Shown here: positions 16,499 through 26,231 of the stretch, one piece after another | Position numbering within the stretch: position 1 is the first letter of the stretch | How the letters are laid out: every line of letters starts with the position of its first letter | Assembly: GCA_014804755.1 (NCBI GenBank) | Contig: JAAUZE010000012.1 | Coordinates: forward strand, 215,183-279,182 | Length of the DNA stretch: 64,000 nucleotides | From: Lachnospiraceae bacterium | Lineage (GTDB): Bacteria > Bacillota > Clostridia > Lachnospirales > Lachnospiraceae | Direction: 5' to 3' | Notes under the pieces: model-generated | What the model saw: the letters and a program-made list of their open reading frames with translations, nothing else | What the model was told of the DNA's origin: nothing | Database searches by the model: none | Made by a program: the position numbers and the translations under genes

Positions 16499-17968
16499 AT
16501 GACAGAGGAACAGTATAAAAGGGCGAACGGTACCGTATTTCCGGTAGTTGTGATCATACTTGGCTATATTGCGGTTTCTATGCTGTTGTTTACAATGTCT
16601 AATGCAGCAACCTGGAGAACTTGGGTACAATTTTTATCGGCGCTGGGCGGTTTGATCGTTTCCATCGTCTTTTATATCATAGCAAAAAAAACAAAGACAT
16701 GCGGCGTCATTATGATGGTTAGCGTGGCATTCGTCTATGCGGTCGTCGGATTATGCGGAACGACGGCAAGTACATGGTCTTATTCCATTCCTGTTATATT
16801 TGCTTCCATCGTCTATTTGAATCTAAGGCTTGTGATCGGCGGAAATGCGGTTACGATCGCAGTAACAGTAGCCCGGCTTGTTTTGGCTGTGGTAAATAAT
16901 GAGAATGATAAATTGGAAGTTTTTGTGGTTGCCTTGATCATTTTGGTGCTTGCAGCGTTTTCCTCAATCCGTGTGATCATGCTTCTTATTAAATTTAACG
17001 AAGAAAACATGGTCAGCATTAGAGAGAGCGCAAAAAAGCAGGATGAGAGCAATAAGAAAATGATTCTTGTTGCAGAGAACATTTCCAACCATTTTGAAGG
17101 TGCTATGAAGATGCTGGAACAACTGAAAGACAGCATTGAAACCAGCAATATGGCAATGAGCAATATAGTGGACAGCACGGAAAGTACGGCGGAGGCAATT
17201 CAAAATCAGGCGGCTATGTGCGCGGATATTCAGGAAAATATGGATCAGGCGGAATCGGGCACAAAGAGGATGATGGAAGTATCGCATAGTACCAATGAAA
17301 CAGTAGTAGAGGGTTCAGAGGTCGTCGATGAGCTGAAAAAGCAGGCACAGAATGTAGAAAAAGCGAGCAAGAATACTGTAGATGTGATTGAAAGACTGAC
17401 TGTTAGAGTAAGTGAGGTGCAGAATTTTGTAGGCGCGATATTGGATATTTCCAGTCAAACCAATCTCCTTGCGTTAAATGCTTCTATTGAGGCGGCGCGT
17501 GCCGGTGAAGCCGGAAAGGGCTTTGCGGTCGTTGCAGACGAGATCAGGCAGTTATCGGAGCAGACCAAAGACGCATCCAATAATATAACAAAGATTATCG
17601 GCGAATTGAATGAAGATACCAAACATGCAAATGAAATGATCGGAAACTCTGCGGCTTCCGTTATGAAACAGAATGAGCTGATCGAAAATACAAGGGCCAA
17701 ATTTGAAAAAGTGAAGGAAGAGGTTACGGAGCTTACAGAAAATATTGAAAATACAGAGAGGATCATTGCCGGGATTTTGGAAGCAACCGCTACGATTTCG
17801 GATAACATTTCTCAGCTTTCAGCGACAAGCGAGGAGGTTGCGGCTTCCTCGATGGAAGGCTTGAGCACCTTTGAAGTAACAGTCAGCAACATGAAGAGCA
17901 CCAAAGAGATTCTGGAAAGTATCTTTGCGCTGGCGCAGGATCTGAAACAATCTACAATGTATCAGTAA
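16499..17968 (+). CDS. Methyl-accepting chemotaxis protein with a multi-span N-terminus
   Basis: 489 residues. Residues 1-175 hold about six membrane segments with almost no extracellular loop, and there is no HAMP domain before the signalling part. The C-terminal half is an MCP signalling domain with the conserved tip [32 protein letters not shown], the site that binds CheA and CheW. This layout suggests sensing inside the membrane or of energy state rather than through a periplasmic-type domain, but the ligand is unknown. The ribosome site GAGGAGGG precedes the ATG. It converges with the second MCP gene across a shared terminator. Confidence 0.93.
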   Translation: MTEEQYKRANGTVFPVVVIILGYIAVSMLLFTMSNAATWRTWVQFLSALGGLIVSIVFYIIAKKTKTCGVIMMVSVAFVYAVVGLCGTTASTWSYSIPVIFASIVYLNLRLVIGGNAVTIAVTVARLVLAVVNNENDKLEVFVVALIILVLAAFSSIRVIMLLIKFNEENMVSIRESAKKQDESNKKMILVAENISNHFEGAMKMLEQLKDSIETSNMAMSNIVDSTESTAEAIQNQAAMCADIQENMDQAESGTKRMMEVSHSTNETVVEGSEVVDELKKQAQNVEKASKNTVDVIERLTVRVSEVQNFVGAILDISSQTNLLALNASIEAARAGEAGKGFAVVADEIRQLSEQTKDASNNITKIIGELNEDTKHANEMIGNSAASVMKQNELIENTRAKFEKVKEEVTELTENIENTERIIAGILEATATISDNISQLSATSEEVAASSMEGLSTFEVTVSNMKSTKEILESIFALAQDLKQSTMYQ

Positions 17969-18115
17969 GGGGCAAAAGCCTTAGAAAAGGCGTCTGGACT
18001 TAGGTTGCAAAAGTATGAGCAAGCTGGAACAATGGAAGAGAGCGCCACGGATGAAATAATGGAAGAGCAGTCAGAGTACGTTCTATGGAATCGATGAATT
18101 TTGGGATTGCCAAGT
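17969..18115. other. Spacer between convergent chemoreceptor genes
   Basis: No coding frame, promoter or clear repeat could be supported here. It ends at the bidirectional terminator. Confidence 0.5.
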
Positions 18116-18159
18116 ATTGAAAAAAGGGATCGTGTTGACACACGATCCCTTTTTTCAAT
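18116..18159. terminator. Bidirectional terminator, 20-bp perfect stem
   Basis: A perfect 20-bp stem (18116-18135 with 18140-18159) around a TGAC loop, with A and T tracts within the stem. It can stop transcription of both convergent chemoreceptor genes. Confidence 0.92.
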
Positions 18160-18176
18160 ATGGCAATTTATGTATC

Positions 18177-19877
18177 TTACTTCCTGTTCAACTCAAACTG
18201 ACCAACAAGCTCATCCAGCATCGTAGCCTGAGCGGATAACTCCTGACTCGTTGCGGATGCTTCCTGAGCGGTTGCCGCATTGCTCTCTACAACGCCGGAA
18301 ATCTGATTGATGCCTATTTCCGCCTGACGCATTGCATTGGCCTGTTCCTCCATCATGACCTTCAGATCCTTCGTGAACTCAGCAATCTGCTTGATACCGT
18401 TCATGACGGACTCAAGCGAAGCTGCTGCATTATCTGCAACGCTGTTTCCGACAGAAACCTCTCGGATGGAAGCTTCGATCAGCTCTCTGCTGTTAACCGC
18501 CGCCTTCGCACTTTGATCAGCCAGTTCTCTGATCTGTGCAGCAACAACCGCAAAGCCGCGTCCGGCTTCTCCTGCACGCGCCGCCTCTATGGAAGCGTTT
18601 AAGGAGAGAAGATTGGTCTGTTCTGCGATGGATTCAATCTCGGAGATAATATCTCCGATCTTGGTGGAAGCGTCATTGATACGCTCCATGGCAGCCAGCA
18701 TCGTACTCATTTCCTGACGGCTCTTATCTGCCTCATTCGCATATTCATGTGCCTTATTGTAGGTATCGTCTGCGCTGTGTGCACCTTTTTCCATCGACTC
18801 GGTGATGTTCGAAATAGATGCATGTAATTCCGATACGGCATGCGCCTGATCCGTAGCACCCTCCGCAAGACTTTGTGATGCGGTTGCCAGTTCGTCGGAA
18901 CCGGCGGACACCTGATTGGAAGCCTCGCCGATGGATAATAGCGTCTCTGTCATCTGATCTCTCAAGCCGCGCATGGATTCATATAATTTCTGGAAGCCGC
19001 CGGTATAGCGTTCGGAGACTTTCGATTTGACGGTATAATTGCCGGCAGCCATTTCACCAAGAACCTCTTCGATATCAAAAATGATCGCTTCGAGGTTATC
19101 GGCCATATCCTTTGCGTCAGAACCCATAGTCTCTATTTCGTCGCCGGTTGTAATCGTAGGAAAGGGCGTAGCGAGATCTCCGGAAGCAAATGTTTTAAGA
19201 CGCTCTCCCAGTCCGATTAAAGGCGTTGCAACATCCTGTGCGAGCTTTTTCCCGATTCGAGTAGCTAAATACATTGCGATCGCAGTAGCACCGATGATTG
19301 CAGCTGCAAGAATATAGCTGATGATCATAAGCGTGGCGGAGACACTGTCTCCCTTTTTCTCCTTTGTGTCCATAAGAGACCCCAGCTTCTCATAAATGCT
19401 GGTAAACTTGCTCATCAGCTCAGTGCGCGCAAGATTCTGCGCTTGCAGAGAAAGTTCACTGTCCGGTGTGGCACCCAGTTCAATGATCTCATCAGCCAGT
19501 TTCCAAAAATCCGACAGTTCGCTTTGGATTGCATTATATGTCGTCCGGGCATTTTTTAAAACGATGGAAGCGTCTACATCGGCAAAAGCCTGCTCAAATG
19601 ATGTTTTACACTCATGATACGTCTCCACTGCGTTCTGGATCACGTTCTCATCAGAAAATCCGATGGCTGCCCGGAGCGATGATCTGGCTTCAGAAAATTC
19701 AAACATAGCCCTTCCGATATCGCCCTGCGCGAAACCGTAAGTTTCCATCGATTTAGAATACTGCGTGGTGATAATGATCATAGCGATCGTGCCTATGACT
19801 GCCGCTGCAGCGATAATAAGCGACACTTTAAGAATGGCGTTTGTCAGTTTCTTTTCAATACCGTGATTCTTGTTCAT
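18177..19877 (-). CDS. Methyl-accepting chemotaxis protein with 4-helix-bundle-like sensor
   Basis: 566 residues from the ATG at 19877, which has GGAGGG upstream; an in-frame ATG five codons earlier overlaps that site. Membrane segments lie at ~15-37 and ~186-208, flanking an extracellular helical domain of about 150 residues resembling the four-helix-bundle MCP sensor ([33 protein letters not shown]). A HAMP domain follows (~210-265) and then the signalling domain with [32 protein letters not shown]. The receptor controls CheA kinase activity in flagellar chemotaxis; ligand unknown. It is transcribed divergently from the hybrid kinase gene. Confidence 0.93.
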   Translation of the reverse strand: MNKNHGIEKKLTNAILKVSLIIAAAAVIGTIAMIIITTQYSKSMETYGFAQGDIGRAMFEFSEARSSLRAAIGFSDENVIQNAVETYHECKTSFEQAFADVDASIVLKNARTTYNAIQSELSDFWKLADEIIELGATPDSELSLQAQNLARTELMSKFTSIYEKLGSLMDTKEKKGDSVSATLMIISYILAAAIIGATAIAMYLATRIGKKLAQDVATPLIGLGERLKTFASGDLATPFPTITTGDEIETMGSDAKDMADNLEAIIFDIEEVLGEMAAGNYTVKSKVSERYTGGFQKLYESMRGLRDQMTETLLSIGEASNQVSAGSDELATASQSLAEGATDQAHAVSELHASISNITESMEKGAHSADDTYNKAHEYANEADKSRQEMSTMLAAMERINDASTKIGDIISEIESIAEQTNLLSLNASIEAARAGEAGRGFAVVAAQIRELADQSAKAAVNSRELIEASIREVSVGNSVADNAAASLESVMNGIKQIAEFTKDLKVMMEEQANAMRQAEIGINQISGVVESNAATAQEASATSQELSAQATMLDELVGQFELNRK

Positions 19878-19965
19878 TAGAAAACCCTCCACATGTTGTA
19901 GCCTTCTTTGTAATGATAGTTGACTCCACTGATATGTATCACAAATAATACCGATTTACTTGTAA

Positions 19966-19993
19966 ATTATACCTTTTTTGCCCTAAAAGTCAA
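19966..19993 (-). promoter_or_regulatory. SigA-type promoter of the minus-strand chemoreceptor
   Basis: On the minus strand TTGACT (19988-19993), 16-nt spacer, TATAAT (19966-19971). Confidence 0.75.
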
Positions 19994-20061
19994 GGATATT
20001 CAAATAATTTATTAAGAAAGTAGAAACAAAATATCTATTGAAGTTTCATTTTTTATCATTA

Positions 20062-20089
20062 TTGACATAACAAAGCAATGCATTATAAT
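20062..20089 (+). promoter_or_regulatory. SigA-type promoter of the hybrid kinase
   Basis: TTGACA (20062-20067), 16-nt spacer, TATAAT (20084-20089): both hexamers are consensus. The start codon lies 88 nt downstream. Confidence 0.85.
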
Positions 20090-20177
20090 AGGAAAGGAAA
20101 GCTTTCGATCAGAATTAGAACAAGGACAGCGGAACCAATTTTATTTATATAACGGATCAAAAGAGGAGTGGTTTGTT

Positions 20178-23100
20178 ATGAAAAAAGGAAAGCATCTGAG
20201 TAAACTGATTTTTGTGGTCCTGCTTTTGGCAGCGATCATGATCGTATTCCAATGGTATACGGCGCAGAACAGAAAACGGATGGAAGAACGGAATAGAGAC
20301 TACGCATCAGATTCGGCCAGGCAGACAGCGGTTAAGATTGATGAGGAATTGGATAATGCGAGGAATCTGATCTATACATACAGCTACTTTTTGGGAGAAG
20401 GTTTGACCGAACCGGAAGTTACTACGGAGATGTTAAAGGAAATAGCGGATCATTCGACATTTGATGCGTTGCTGTTTACGGATATGCAGGGAGTGGATTA
20501 TATCTCTGACGGACGCACCGCCGACGCCTCCGGAAGGGATTACTATGTACGAGGGATGCTGGGCGATAATGGGATAACCGTTGTGTTTGATCCCGCCTTT
20601 TTTGATGAGACAATGCTTTGTTTCTATACGCCTGTCCGATATGACGGAGAGATCATCGGTGTGCTCAGAGGCGTTTATCTGGCGGAGGAATACTTAAAGG
20701 ATATGCTTGCCACGACCTATTTCGGAGAAGCGGCGTCGGTGCATCTTTGTATGCCGGACGGACAGATCCTCGCCTGCTCCGATGCGAAGGGGCATCTGGG
20801 ATATATGATCGATCTGCTCTTGGAAAATAATATGATCGATCCCGATACCGCAGAGCTGACAAGAGCCGTGTTCGAGAGCGGCGGGGAAGGCGCTTTCATT
20901 TGCGCACCGGGCAGCAAAACGGATAATATCTGTGTAAAAAAGCTGTCGAACAATGGATTTGTTCTGGTGCAGACCTTTCCGAAGAGCGTGACTGAGCGTA
21001 TGGTCAAAGCTGAGAATTTTGTGGGATTACGCCTGGAATCCATGCTGATCGGATTATTCGTGCTCTATATCGTTACGGTGATCGTCAGCAACAGACGGGA
21101 ACAGAAGCGGCTGGAGCAGGAAAACCGTGAGATGGGCTATATCATCAGCGGCGTAAATACGCTGTTTTCCCGATTCGCCATGGTCGATCTGGAAGAAAAT
21201 ACCTATCAATATCTGGCGGGTACAGGACCGGAGGACAGCAGACTTCCTTTAAACGGCGATTATGAGAGTTTAAGGAAGTATCTTTGCCGGCTTCTGATAG
21301 ATGAAAGAGCGAGAGAAGAATTTGCCGAATTCCTTGACAAGCAGGTACTCATAGAGGCCATGAACAAGCATGATGAACTTCGTGTGGAAGGTCACATCAG
21401 GCATGACGGCAAGGAGGAGTGGGAGCATTTTAACGTGATCTGTCTGGAAAGAAAGAATGGCATGGCAAGTAAGGTACTGTTCATTCGTCAGGTCATTACA
21501 GAGGTAAAAGAAAAAGAACTGCGTATTCAGGCGGAAATGGCGCTTGCAGATCGGAAGGAGCGGCAGTACCGGATCGCGATCACTTCGAATGCTTTCTGCA
21601 CATTTGAGTTCAATTTAACGCAGGATCTGATCGGGGAAGACATCGTATGCGAGATAGACGGGAAAAAGTCCTCTCTGCTTGAAAATGCGGGACTTCGGGC
21701 TCCGTGTAAAGCATCCGAATGCTTTGCGCGTTGGAAATTTTATGTTTTAGAGGAATCCATAGAGGAGTATGCAAAAGTTGCAAACATCGATTATCTGAAG
21801 AAATGCTATGAACAGGGCGACGCAGAGGTCAATATGGATTTCTGGAGCAGGGCTTCTGCCGACAGGCAGATGTGTGTCAGACAGACATTCATTATGACGC
21901 CGGATTACGACACGGGTGACGTTATGGTCATGGTCGTGTCCAAGGAGATCACGGAACAGGTTCAGAAACAGCGGGAGCAGACACAGGCGCTGCAGGATGC
22001 TCTTATGCAGGCGCAGCATGCCAATGCGGCAAAAACGACGTTCCTGTCCAATATGTCCCATGATATTCGTACGCCGATGAATGCGATCATCGGATTTGCA
22101 ACGATCGCGTTCAGCCATATTGAAAATAAGGAACAGGTAAGAGACTGCCTGCAAAAAGTTCTCTCATCCAGCAATCATCTGCTCAGCCTGATCAACGATA
22201 TTCTTGACATGAGCAGGATTGAGAGCGGAAAGGTGCAGATCAAGGAACAGGAGTGCAATATTTCCGAGCTGATGCATAACTTGGTCAATATCATCCAGCC
22301 GCAGGTAAAAGCAAAGCAGTTGGAGCTTTTCATTGATACCTTTGAGGTCGTGAATGAGGATGTGATCGCGGATCCTTTGAAGCTGAATCAGGTATTTATC
22401 AACCTGCTGAGTAACGCTGTCAAATATACGCCGGCACAGGGAAGCATTTCGTTTCGAATTATTCAAAAAACAACGTTCCGTCACGGATACGGCGATTATG
22501 TTTTTATCATCAAAGATAACGGTATTGGAATGTCTGCGGATTTCATTGAACATATATTTGAACCGTTTGAGAGAGAATCGACGACAACCCGCAGCGGAAT
22601 CGAGGGTACGGGACTCGGTATGGCGATCACGAAAAATATCGTGGAAATGATGAACGGTACGATTTCCGTAGAGAGCGAAGTCGGCAGAGGAAGTACTTTT
22701 ACGGTAGAGGTCAGCCTGAAATTGCAGGATGTGGAGAAAAATGCGGAACAGCTCAAGCAGCTTCATGGTCTGCGGGCGCTTGTGGTGGACGACGACTTTA
22801 ATGTCTGCGACAGCGTAAGCAAAATGTTGAATCAGATCGGACTGCGCTCCGAGTGGACGACATCTGGCAGGGAAGCGGCATACCGCGCAAAGGCAGCTTT
22901 TGAAAGCGGCGATTCCTACCATACCTATATCATTGACTGGCAGATGCCGGAAATGAGCGGCATAGAAACGGCAAGAAGGATCCGCCGTGCGGTAGGAAAT
23001 GAGGCGCCGATCATTATTCTGACCGCGTATGACTGGACGGATATAGAGGAGGATGCAAAGGCTGCCGGTGTTACCGCTTTCTGTGCAAAGCCGCTCTTTA

Positions 23101-23567
23101 TGTCAGACTTAAAATCCGCATTGCTCACGGCAAATAATTTGAACGATAAGGAGGAGCAGGCGGACATATGGACGCTGGAGGATTTCCACGAAAAACGGGT
23201 ATTGCTCGTAGAGGATATTGAGCTAAACCGTGAGATCGCGGAAGTCATACTGACGGAGGCGGGCTTTATCGTGGAGTCAGCGCCGGACGGAACCGATGCG
23301 GTAGAAATGGTGCGCAGGTCGGAAGAAAACTATTATGATGTGATATTGATGGATGTACAGATGCCTGTTATGAACGGTTACGAGGCAACCAGAGCCATCC
23401 GAAATATGCAGAGAAACGATGTCGCTGAGCTGCCGATCATTGCCATGACGGCCAATGCACTGGAGGAAGATAAGGAGGCTGCGATCAAAAACGGCATGAA
23501 CGCGCATATTGCAAAGCCGTTAGATATGAAGATATTCATGGAAGTGCTTCGCCAATATCTTCATTAA
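20178..23567 (+). CDS. Hybrid sensor histidine kinase with two receiver domains
   Basis: 1129 residues. Membrane segments at ~9-26 and ~283-303 flank an extracellular region that looks like a double Cache sensor (ARNLIYTYSYFLGEGL, then SGRDYYVRGMLGDNGITVVFDPA). A PAS-like linker follows, then HisKA with H628 in NMSHDIRTPMNAIIGFA and a HATPase domain ending GTGLGMAIT. Two receivers come last: D920 in YIIDWQMPEMSG and D1059 in ILMDVQMPVMNG. The protein can autophosphorylate and carry phosphate to either receiver; an Hpt partner or output regulator is not obvious nearby. It is transcribed divergently from a chemoreceptor and precedes the unknown cluster. Confidence 0.95.
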   Translation: MKKGKHLSKLIFVVLLLAAIMIVFQWYTAQNRKRMEERNRDYASDSARQTAVKIDEELDNARNLIYTYSYFLGEGLTEPEVTTEMLKEIADHSTFDALLFTDMQGVDYISDGRTADASGRDYYVRGMLGDNGITVVFDPAFFDETMLCFYTPVRYDGEIIGVLRGVYLAEEYLKDMLATTYFGEAASVHLCMPDGQILACSDAKGHLGYMIDLLLENNMIDPDTAELTRAVFESGGEGAFICAPGSKTDNICVKKLSNNGFVLVQTFPKSVTERMVKAENFVGLRLESMLIGLFVLYIVTVIVSNRREQKRLEQENREMGYIISGVNTLFSRFAMVDLEENTYQYLAGTGPEDSRLPLNGDYESLRKYLCRLLIDERAREEFAEFLDKQVLIEAMNKHDELRVEGHIRHDGKEEWEHFNVICLERKNGMASKVLFIRQVITEVKEKELRIQAEMALADRKERQYRIAITSNAFCTFEFNLTQDLIGEDIVCEIDGKKSSLLENAGLRAPCKASECFARWKFYVLEESIEEYAKVANIDYLKKCYEQGDAEVNMDFWSRASADRQMCVRQTFIMTPDYDTGDVMVMVVSKEITEQVQKQREQTQALQDALMQAQHANAAKTTFLSNMSHDIRTPMNAIIGFATIAFSHIENKEQVRDCLQKVLSSSNHLLSLINDILDMSRIESGKVQIKEQECNISELMHNLVNIIQPQVKAKQLELFIDTFEVVNEDVIADPLKLNQVFINLLSNAVKYTPAQGSISFRIIQKTTFRHGYGDYVFIIKDNGIGMSADFIEHIFEPFERESTTTRSGIEGTGLGMAITKNIVEMMNGTISVESEVGRGSTFTVEVSLKLQDVEKNAEQLKQLHGLRALVVDDDFNVCDSVSKMLNQIGLRSEWTTSGREAAYRAKAAFESGDSYHTYIIDWQMPEMSGIETARRIRRAVGNEAPIIILTAYDWTDIEEDAKAAGVTAFCAKPLFMSDLKSALLTANNLNDKEEQADIWTLEDFHEKRVLLVEDIELNREIAEVILTEAGFIVESAPDGTDAVEMVRRSEENYYDVILMDVQMPVMNGYEATRAIRNMQRNDVAELPIIAMTANALEEDKEAAIKNGMNAHIAKPLDMKIFMEVLRQYLH

Positions 23568-23633
23568 ACTGTGATATCATATTTTAAATAAGGTCTTTTT
23601 GTGTCATCTTATAGGCTGTCGGTGACATTTCGG

Positions 23634-23745
23634 TTACCGGCAGAGAAACGCACACCGATATAAGAACTGTAAGGCAGTGCTGTATTGCTATGGAGGGCGG
23701 CAAAATTCCACGGATGGAAACTCCCGGGATTTTGCCGCTTTTTGC
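23634..23745 (+). promoter_or_regulatory. SigD-like -10 and leader with an intrinsic terminator
   Basis: ACCGATAT (23654-23661) matches the SigD/sigma-28 -10 consensus GCCGATAT at 7 of 8 positions; the matching -35 (TTAC, 23634-23637) is poor. Further down GCGGCAAAAT (23697-23706) pairs with ATTTTGCCGC (23729-23738), followed by five T residues. The hairpin may simply end the kinase transcript, or act as an attenuator in a leader. An upstream stem CTGTCGGTGAC/GTTACCGGCAG lies near 23617-23643. Confidence 0.45.
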
Positions 23746-23781
23746 TAGGCAGGTGCCAATTTTTTACAGGAGGAGACACAG

Positions 23782-24444
23782 ATGAGAATCACAACGCAAA
23801 TGCTAAACGAATCAGCCAGAAAAGCGGGCATACCGCTTCACACAACCAGTATGTTAAGCTATGTGCAGAATAAGGGTAAGACAGATTCCCTGCCCTATGG
23901 TCTGAGCGCGGAAAATGAAACAGAGTCGCTCCGCAAGACAGAAGCTTATGAGAAGCAGGAAGATGCGGCGAAGCGTTTGGAGGAGACCGCAAAAGAGCTT
24001 GCCGCGCAGGGGAAGGACAGCGTATACGGACAGACGGAAAACAAAGAGGAGCTTGCCGAAAAGGTTATGGTACTCGTAAAGCAGTATAATGAGGTGCTGT
24101 CAGGCTTTCAGGGAAGTACCGGTCTGCTTGATACCTTTTACCGGCAGAACCTGAAGTCTCTTGTGACGGAGCATAAAGAAATATTGCAGAAATTAGGCGT
24201 TACGGCGGATAAAAACGGACAGCTTTCGGTAAACGAGCGCACCTTACATGACGCGGACAGGGAGACTCTGGAAAAAGCACTTTCGGGAGAAGACGGATTT
24301 GCGGATTCCTTATCGTTCCTTGCTTCTAAGATCGCGGACTATGCCGCATCCAATCAACAGAGCACGCAAAGCATCTATCAGTCGAACGGCAGCGCAGCGG
24401 AGGCCGCTATGCGTTATACAAACAGATATGATGCGTGGGGCTAG
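23782..24444 (+). CDS. Unknown protein with FliD-like C-terminal segment
   Basis: 220 residues, no signal peptide or membrane segment; strong ribosome site AGGAGGAG. The N-terminal ~60 residues look flexible. A charged helix follows (~65-90), and then LAEKVMVLVKQYNEVLSGF, HKEILQKLGVTADKNGQLSV, a segment DADRETLEKAL and GFADSLSFLASKIADYAAS. The order of a paired helix, a GxxxxxGxLxxx strand, a -xxLxxAL helix and a final helix resembles the C-terminal part of FliD-type flagellar cap proteins. This is a resemblance by eye. It could be a flagellum-exported accessory protein or an unrelated secreted coiled-coil protein. Confidence 0.5.
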   Translation: MRITTQMLNESARKAGIPLHTTSMLSYVQNKGKTDSLPYGLSAENETESLRKTEAYEKQEDAAKRLEETAKELAAQGKDSVYGQTENKEELAEKVMVLVKQYNEVLSGFQGSTGLLDTFYRQNLKSLVTEHKEILQKLGVTADKNGQLSVNERTLHDADRETLEKALSGEDGFADSLSFLASKIADYAASNQQSTQSIYQSNGSAAEAAMRYTNRYDAWG

Positions 24445-24488
24445 GCATCGGATAAGGGCAGAATACGGACTTAAAGTGAGGAAAGGAC

Positions 24489-25217
24489 ATGAGGGTAGCT
24501 GTTTGCGATAACAGTCAGGAGGACAGAACAAAGATCAAGGGATTGATTGAGGAATACGGAAGAAAAAACGGACAGACGATGGAAATCAGGGAATACGCAT
24601 CGGGAAAAGCGCTCTGGGAGGCGTCGGCATGGCTTAGCGCGTGCAGCATTGTTTTTTTAAATATGAATGCGAAGGAGGGCGGCTTGCTGAAAACGGCGAA
24701 ACGCCTCAAGGAATCTTATCCTAGTCTGTGCGTCATTTTGGTGAGCGCCCGTATGAGCGACGCGCTTGACGGATACCGCGTGAAAGCAGAACGCTTTTTG
24801 ATCAAAGAGGATATTGAGACGACGCTGCCGGAATGTTTGGGCGAGGTGCTGAAAGAACTGGCGCAAAAAAAGGAGAAGCTTTCTTTTTCTTTTGTGGAAG
24901 GAGAACGGCTCTTGGATGTTTCCGATATTTTTTATGTTGAGACGGACCGGCATAAAAATATTTTTTATACGGCGCGCGCCTCTTATCGGATTTATAAAAA
25001 ATTGGATGAGATCGAACAACAGCTTGCGCCGTATGATTTCGTGCGCGTGCATCGGAGTTTTCTTGTAAATATGAAATATATACGGAAAATCAGCAGTTAT
25101 GTGCTGTATCTTGCGGAGGGGACGGGCAAAACGGAGCATACCGTAGAGATTTCCGTCCCGAAATCCCGCTATGCCTATGTGAAGCGGGAGTATGCGGCAT
25201 ATCAGGAGAGACATTGA
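24489..25217 (+). CDS. LytTR-family regulator with a degenerate receiver
   Basis: 242 residues. The N-terminal ~120 residues have receiver-domain topology (VAVCDNSQEDRTKIKGLIEEY, then VILVSARMSD and RFLIKEDI), but the phospho-acceptor aspartate is replaced: the strand reads IVFLNMNAKEGG with N58 in its place, and the usual acidic pair is weakened. The C-terminal LytTR domain (~140-240) is intact, with ERLLDVSDIFYVETDRHKN and FVRVHRSFLVNMKYI, and binds DNA in AgrA/LytR relatives. It probably works without phosphorylation, by ligand, partner or level. It lies inside the unknown cluster, starts 45 nt after the previous gene and has no adjacent kinase. Confidence 0.85.
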   Translation: MRVAVCDNSQEDRTKIKGLIEEYGRKNGQTMEIREYASGKALWEASAWLSACSIVFLNMNAKEGGLLKTAKRLKESYPSLCVILVSARMSDALDGYRVKAERFLIKEDIETTLPECLGEVLKELAQKKEKLSFSFVEGERLLDVSDIFYVETDRHKNIFYTARASYRIYKKLDEIEQQLAPYDFVRVHRSFLVNMKYIRKISSYVLYLAEGTGKTEHTVEISVPKSRYAYVKREYAAYQERH

Positions 25218-25230
25218 TATACGGAAAGGT

Positions 25231-26037
25231 ATGCTGACTGCAATGCGCATGAAGGACAGCTGGGCCGGACAGCGGAAAGGCATGGTGAATGGAGTGAATG
25301 AGATTCATGTAAATTATATGACAAGAACCTTTGGCAGGTTTTTGAACAATGAGTATGCCGTGAGGCGGCCGGGAACAAGCATGGCGGATGCGATCATGGA
25401 GGCAAACAGACGCGCAGAAGGAACGGAATCCGGTAATGCGCAGGAATCTGCCGGAGTGAAAAACGGGATATCGCCGCTTGACCGTTCCATCATCGAGGCG
25501 ATGACAATGGAGGAATATAAGGAATATTTCAGAGAACGGATTCTGGCACTCCCGACGCATGCCTCCCACATGCAGGATACGATCACGATTTTTATTTCGG
25601 ACGAAGGCTTTGCGGCAATGAAGCGCGATGCGGATTATGAGGAATGGGTGATAAATGATCTGCGCGCCAGATGGGCGTGGGAAAATCCGTGGGCGCGTTA
25701 TTTGGGAGGCGCTTATTCGATCATTCATTACGGCGCGGCAAAGGAAGAATGCCGGGCTGAAGCGTGGAACGCAGGTTTTCGGCACGGAGACGGAAGAAAC
25801 CTGTTCGAAAGCATGTCGGGAGATGACGATAAGGATGATAAGAAACGAAAATCGGAGATTGTCGTCAAACCCGATGGTACAAGGTATCTGGTCATCAGCG
25901 AGGTGATTAGCGGCATGAAGGTTACGGTGATGAGCTTAAAGCTCACAGATCCGGATGAGCTGTTGAATGATAAGCCCGATATGGAAGCAGACGCGGCGGC
26001 GGAAATGTTGAAAAAAGGAGGGATGGAACCGGTGTAA
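25231..26037 (+). CDS. Unknown cytoplasmic-looking protein of the 23.8-28.7 kb cluster
   Basis: About 268 residues from the ATG at 25231; ATGs at 25243, 25249 and 25282 are alternatives as no ribosome site is well placed. There is no signal peptide or membrane segment. It contains VNYMTRTFGRFLNNEYAVRR, the segment ISPLDRSIIEAMTMEEYKEYF, and a Trp-rich centre (EEWVINDLRARWAWENPWARYLGG). After a KDDKKRK patch comes IVVKPDGTRYLVISEVISGM, whose strand pattern is echoed in the other cluster proteins. I do not recognise a family. It follows the LytTR gene by 13 nt, so the two are probably co-expressed. Confidence 0.6.
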   Translation: MLTAMRMKDSWAGQRKGMVNGVNEIHVNYMTRTFGRFLNNEYAVRRPGTSMADAIMEANRRAEGTESGNAQESAGVKNGISPLDRSIIEAMTMEEYKEYFRERILALPTHASHMQDTITIFISDEGFAAMKRDADYEEWVINDLRARWAWENPWARYLGGAYSIIHYGAAKEECRAEAWNAGFRHGDGRNLFESMSGDDDKDDKKRKSEIVVKPDGTRYLVISEVISGMKVTVMSLKLTDPDELLNDKPDMEADAAAEMLKKGGMEPV

Positions 26038-26231
26038 CAACGGATATGAGCGAGTGACAAAAATAGAATGTGCAGGAAGGAAGTATCGCTGCTTGGACTT
26101 AATATAAGGGAGCGGCGCGCGCCGTTAGGCGCAGAACGGTTCTGACTGACAGAGGAACCGGAGAGACACAAGAATGGACATGGAATTGGAATTCCAGAAC
26201 AATTTTTACAAATGGCAAGGAGAAATCATTC
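26038..26231 (+). other. Non-coding spacer with a small hairpin
   Basis: CGGTTC and GAACCG near 26137-26162 can form a short hairpin. I found no convincing promoter or gene; the frame starting at 26174 out of register with the following gene looks spurious. Confidence 0.4.

Larger units (their letters stand above)
19878..20177. other. 300-nt intergenic region with divergent promoters
   Basis: AT-rich region. It carries one SigA-type promoter for each flanking gene, listed separately, and no coding frame that I can support. Confidence 0.7.

Noticed and set aside
23600..23750. Possible cyclic di-GMP riboswitch (GEMM) ahead of the 23782 gene
   Set aside because: The conserved GGCAAACC/GACGCAAAGCC blocks of class I are absent, and I saw no class II core. 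Only hairpins and a terminator remain.
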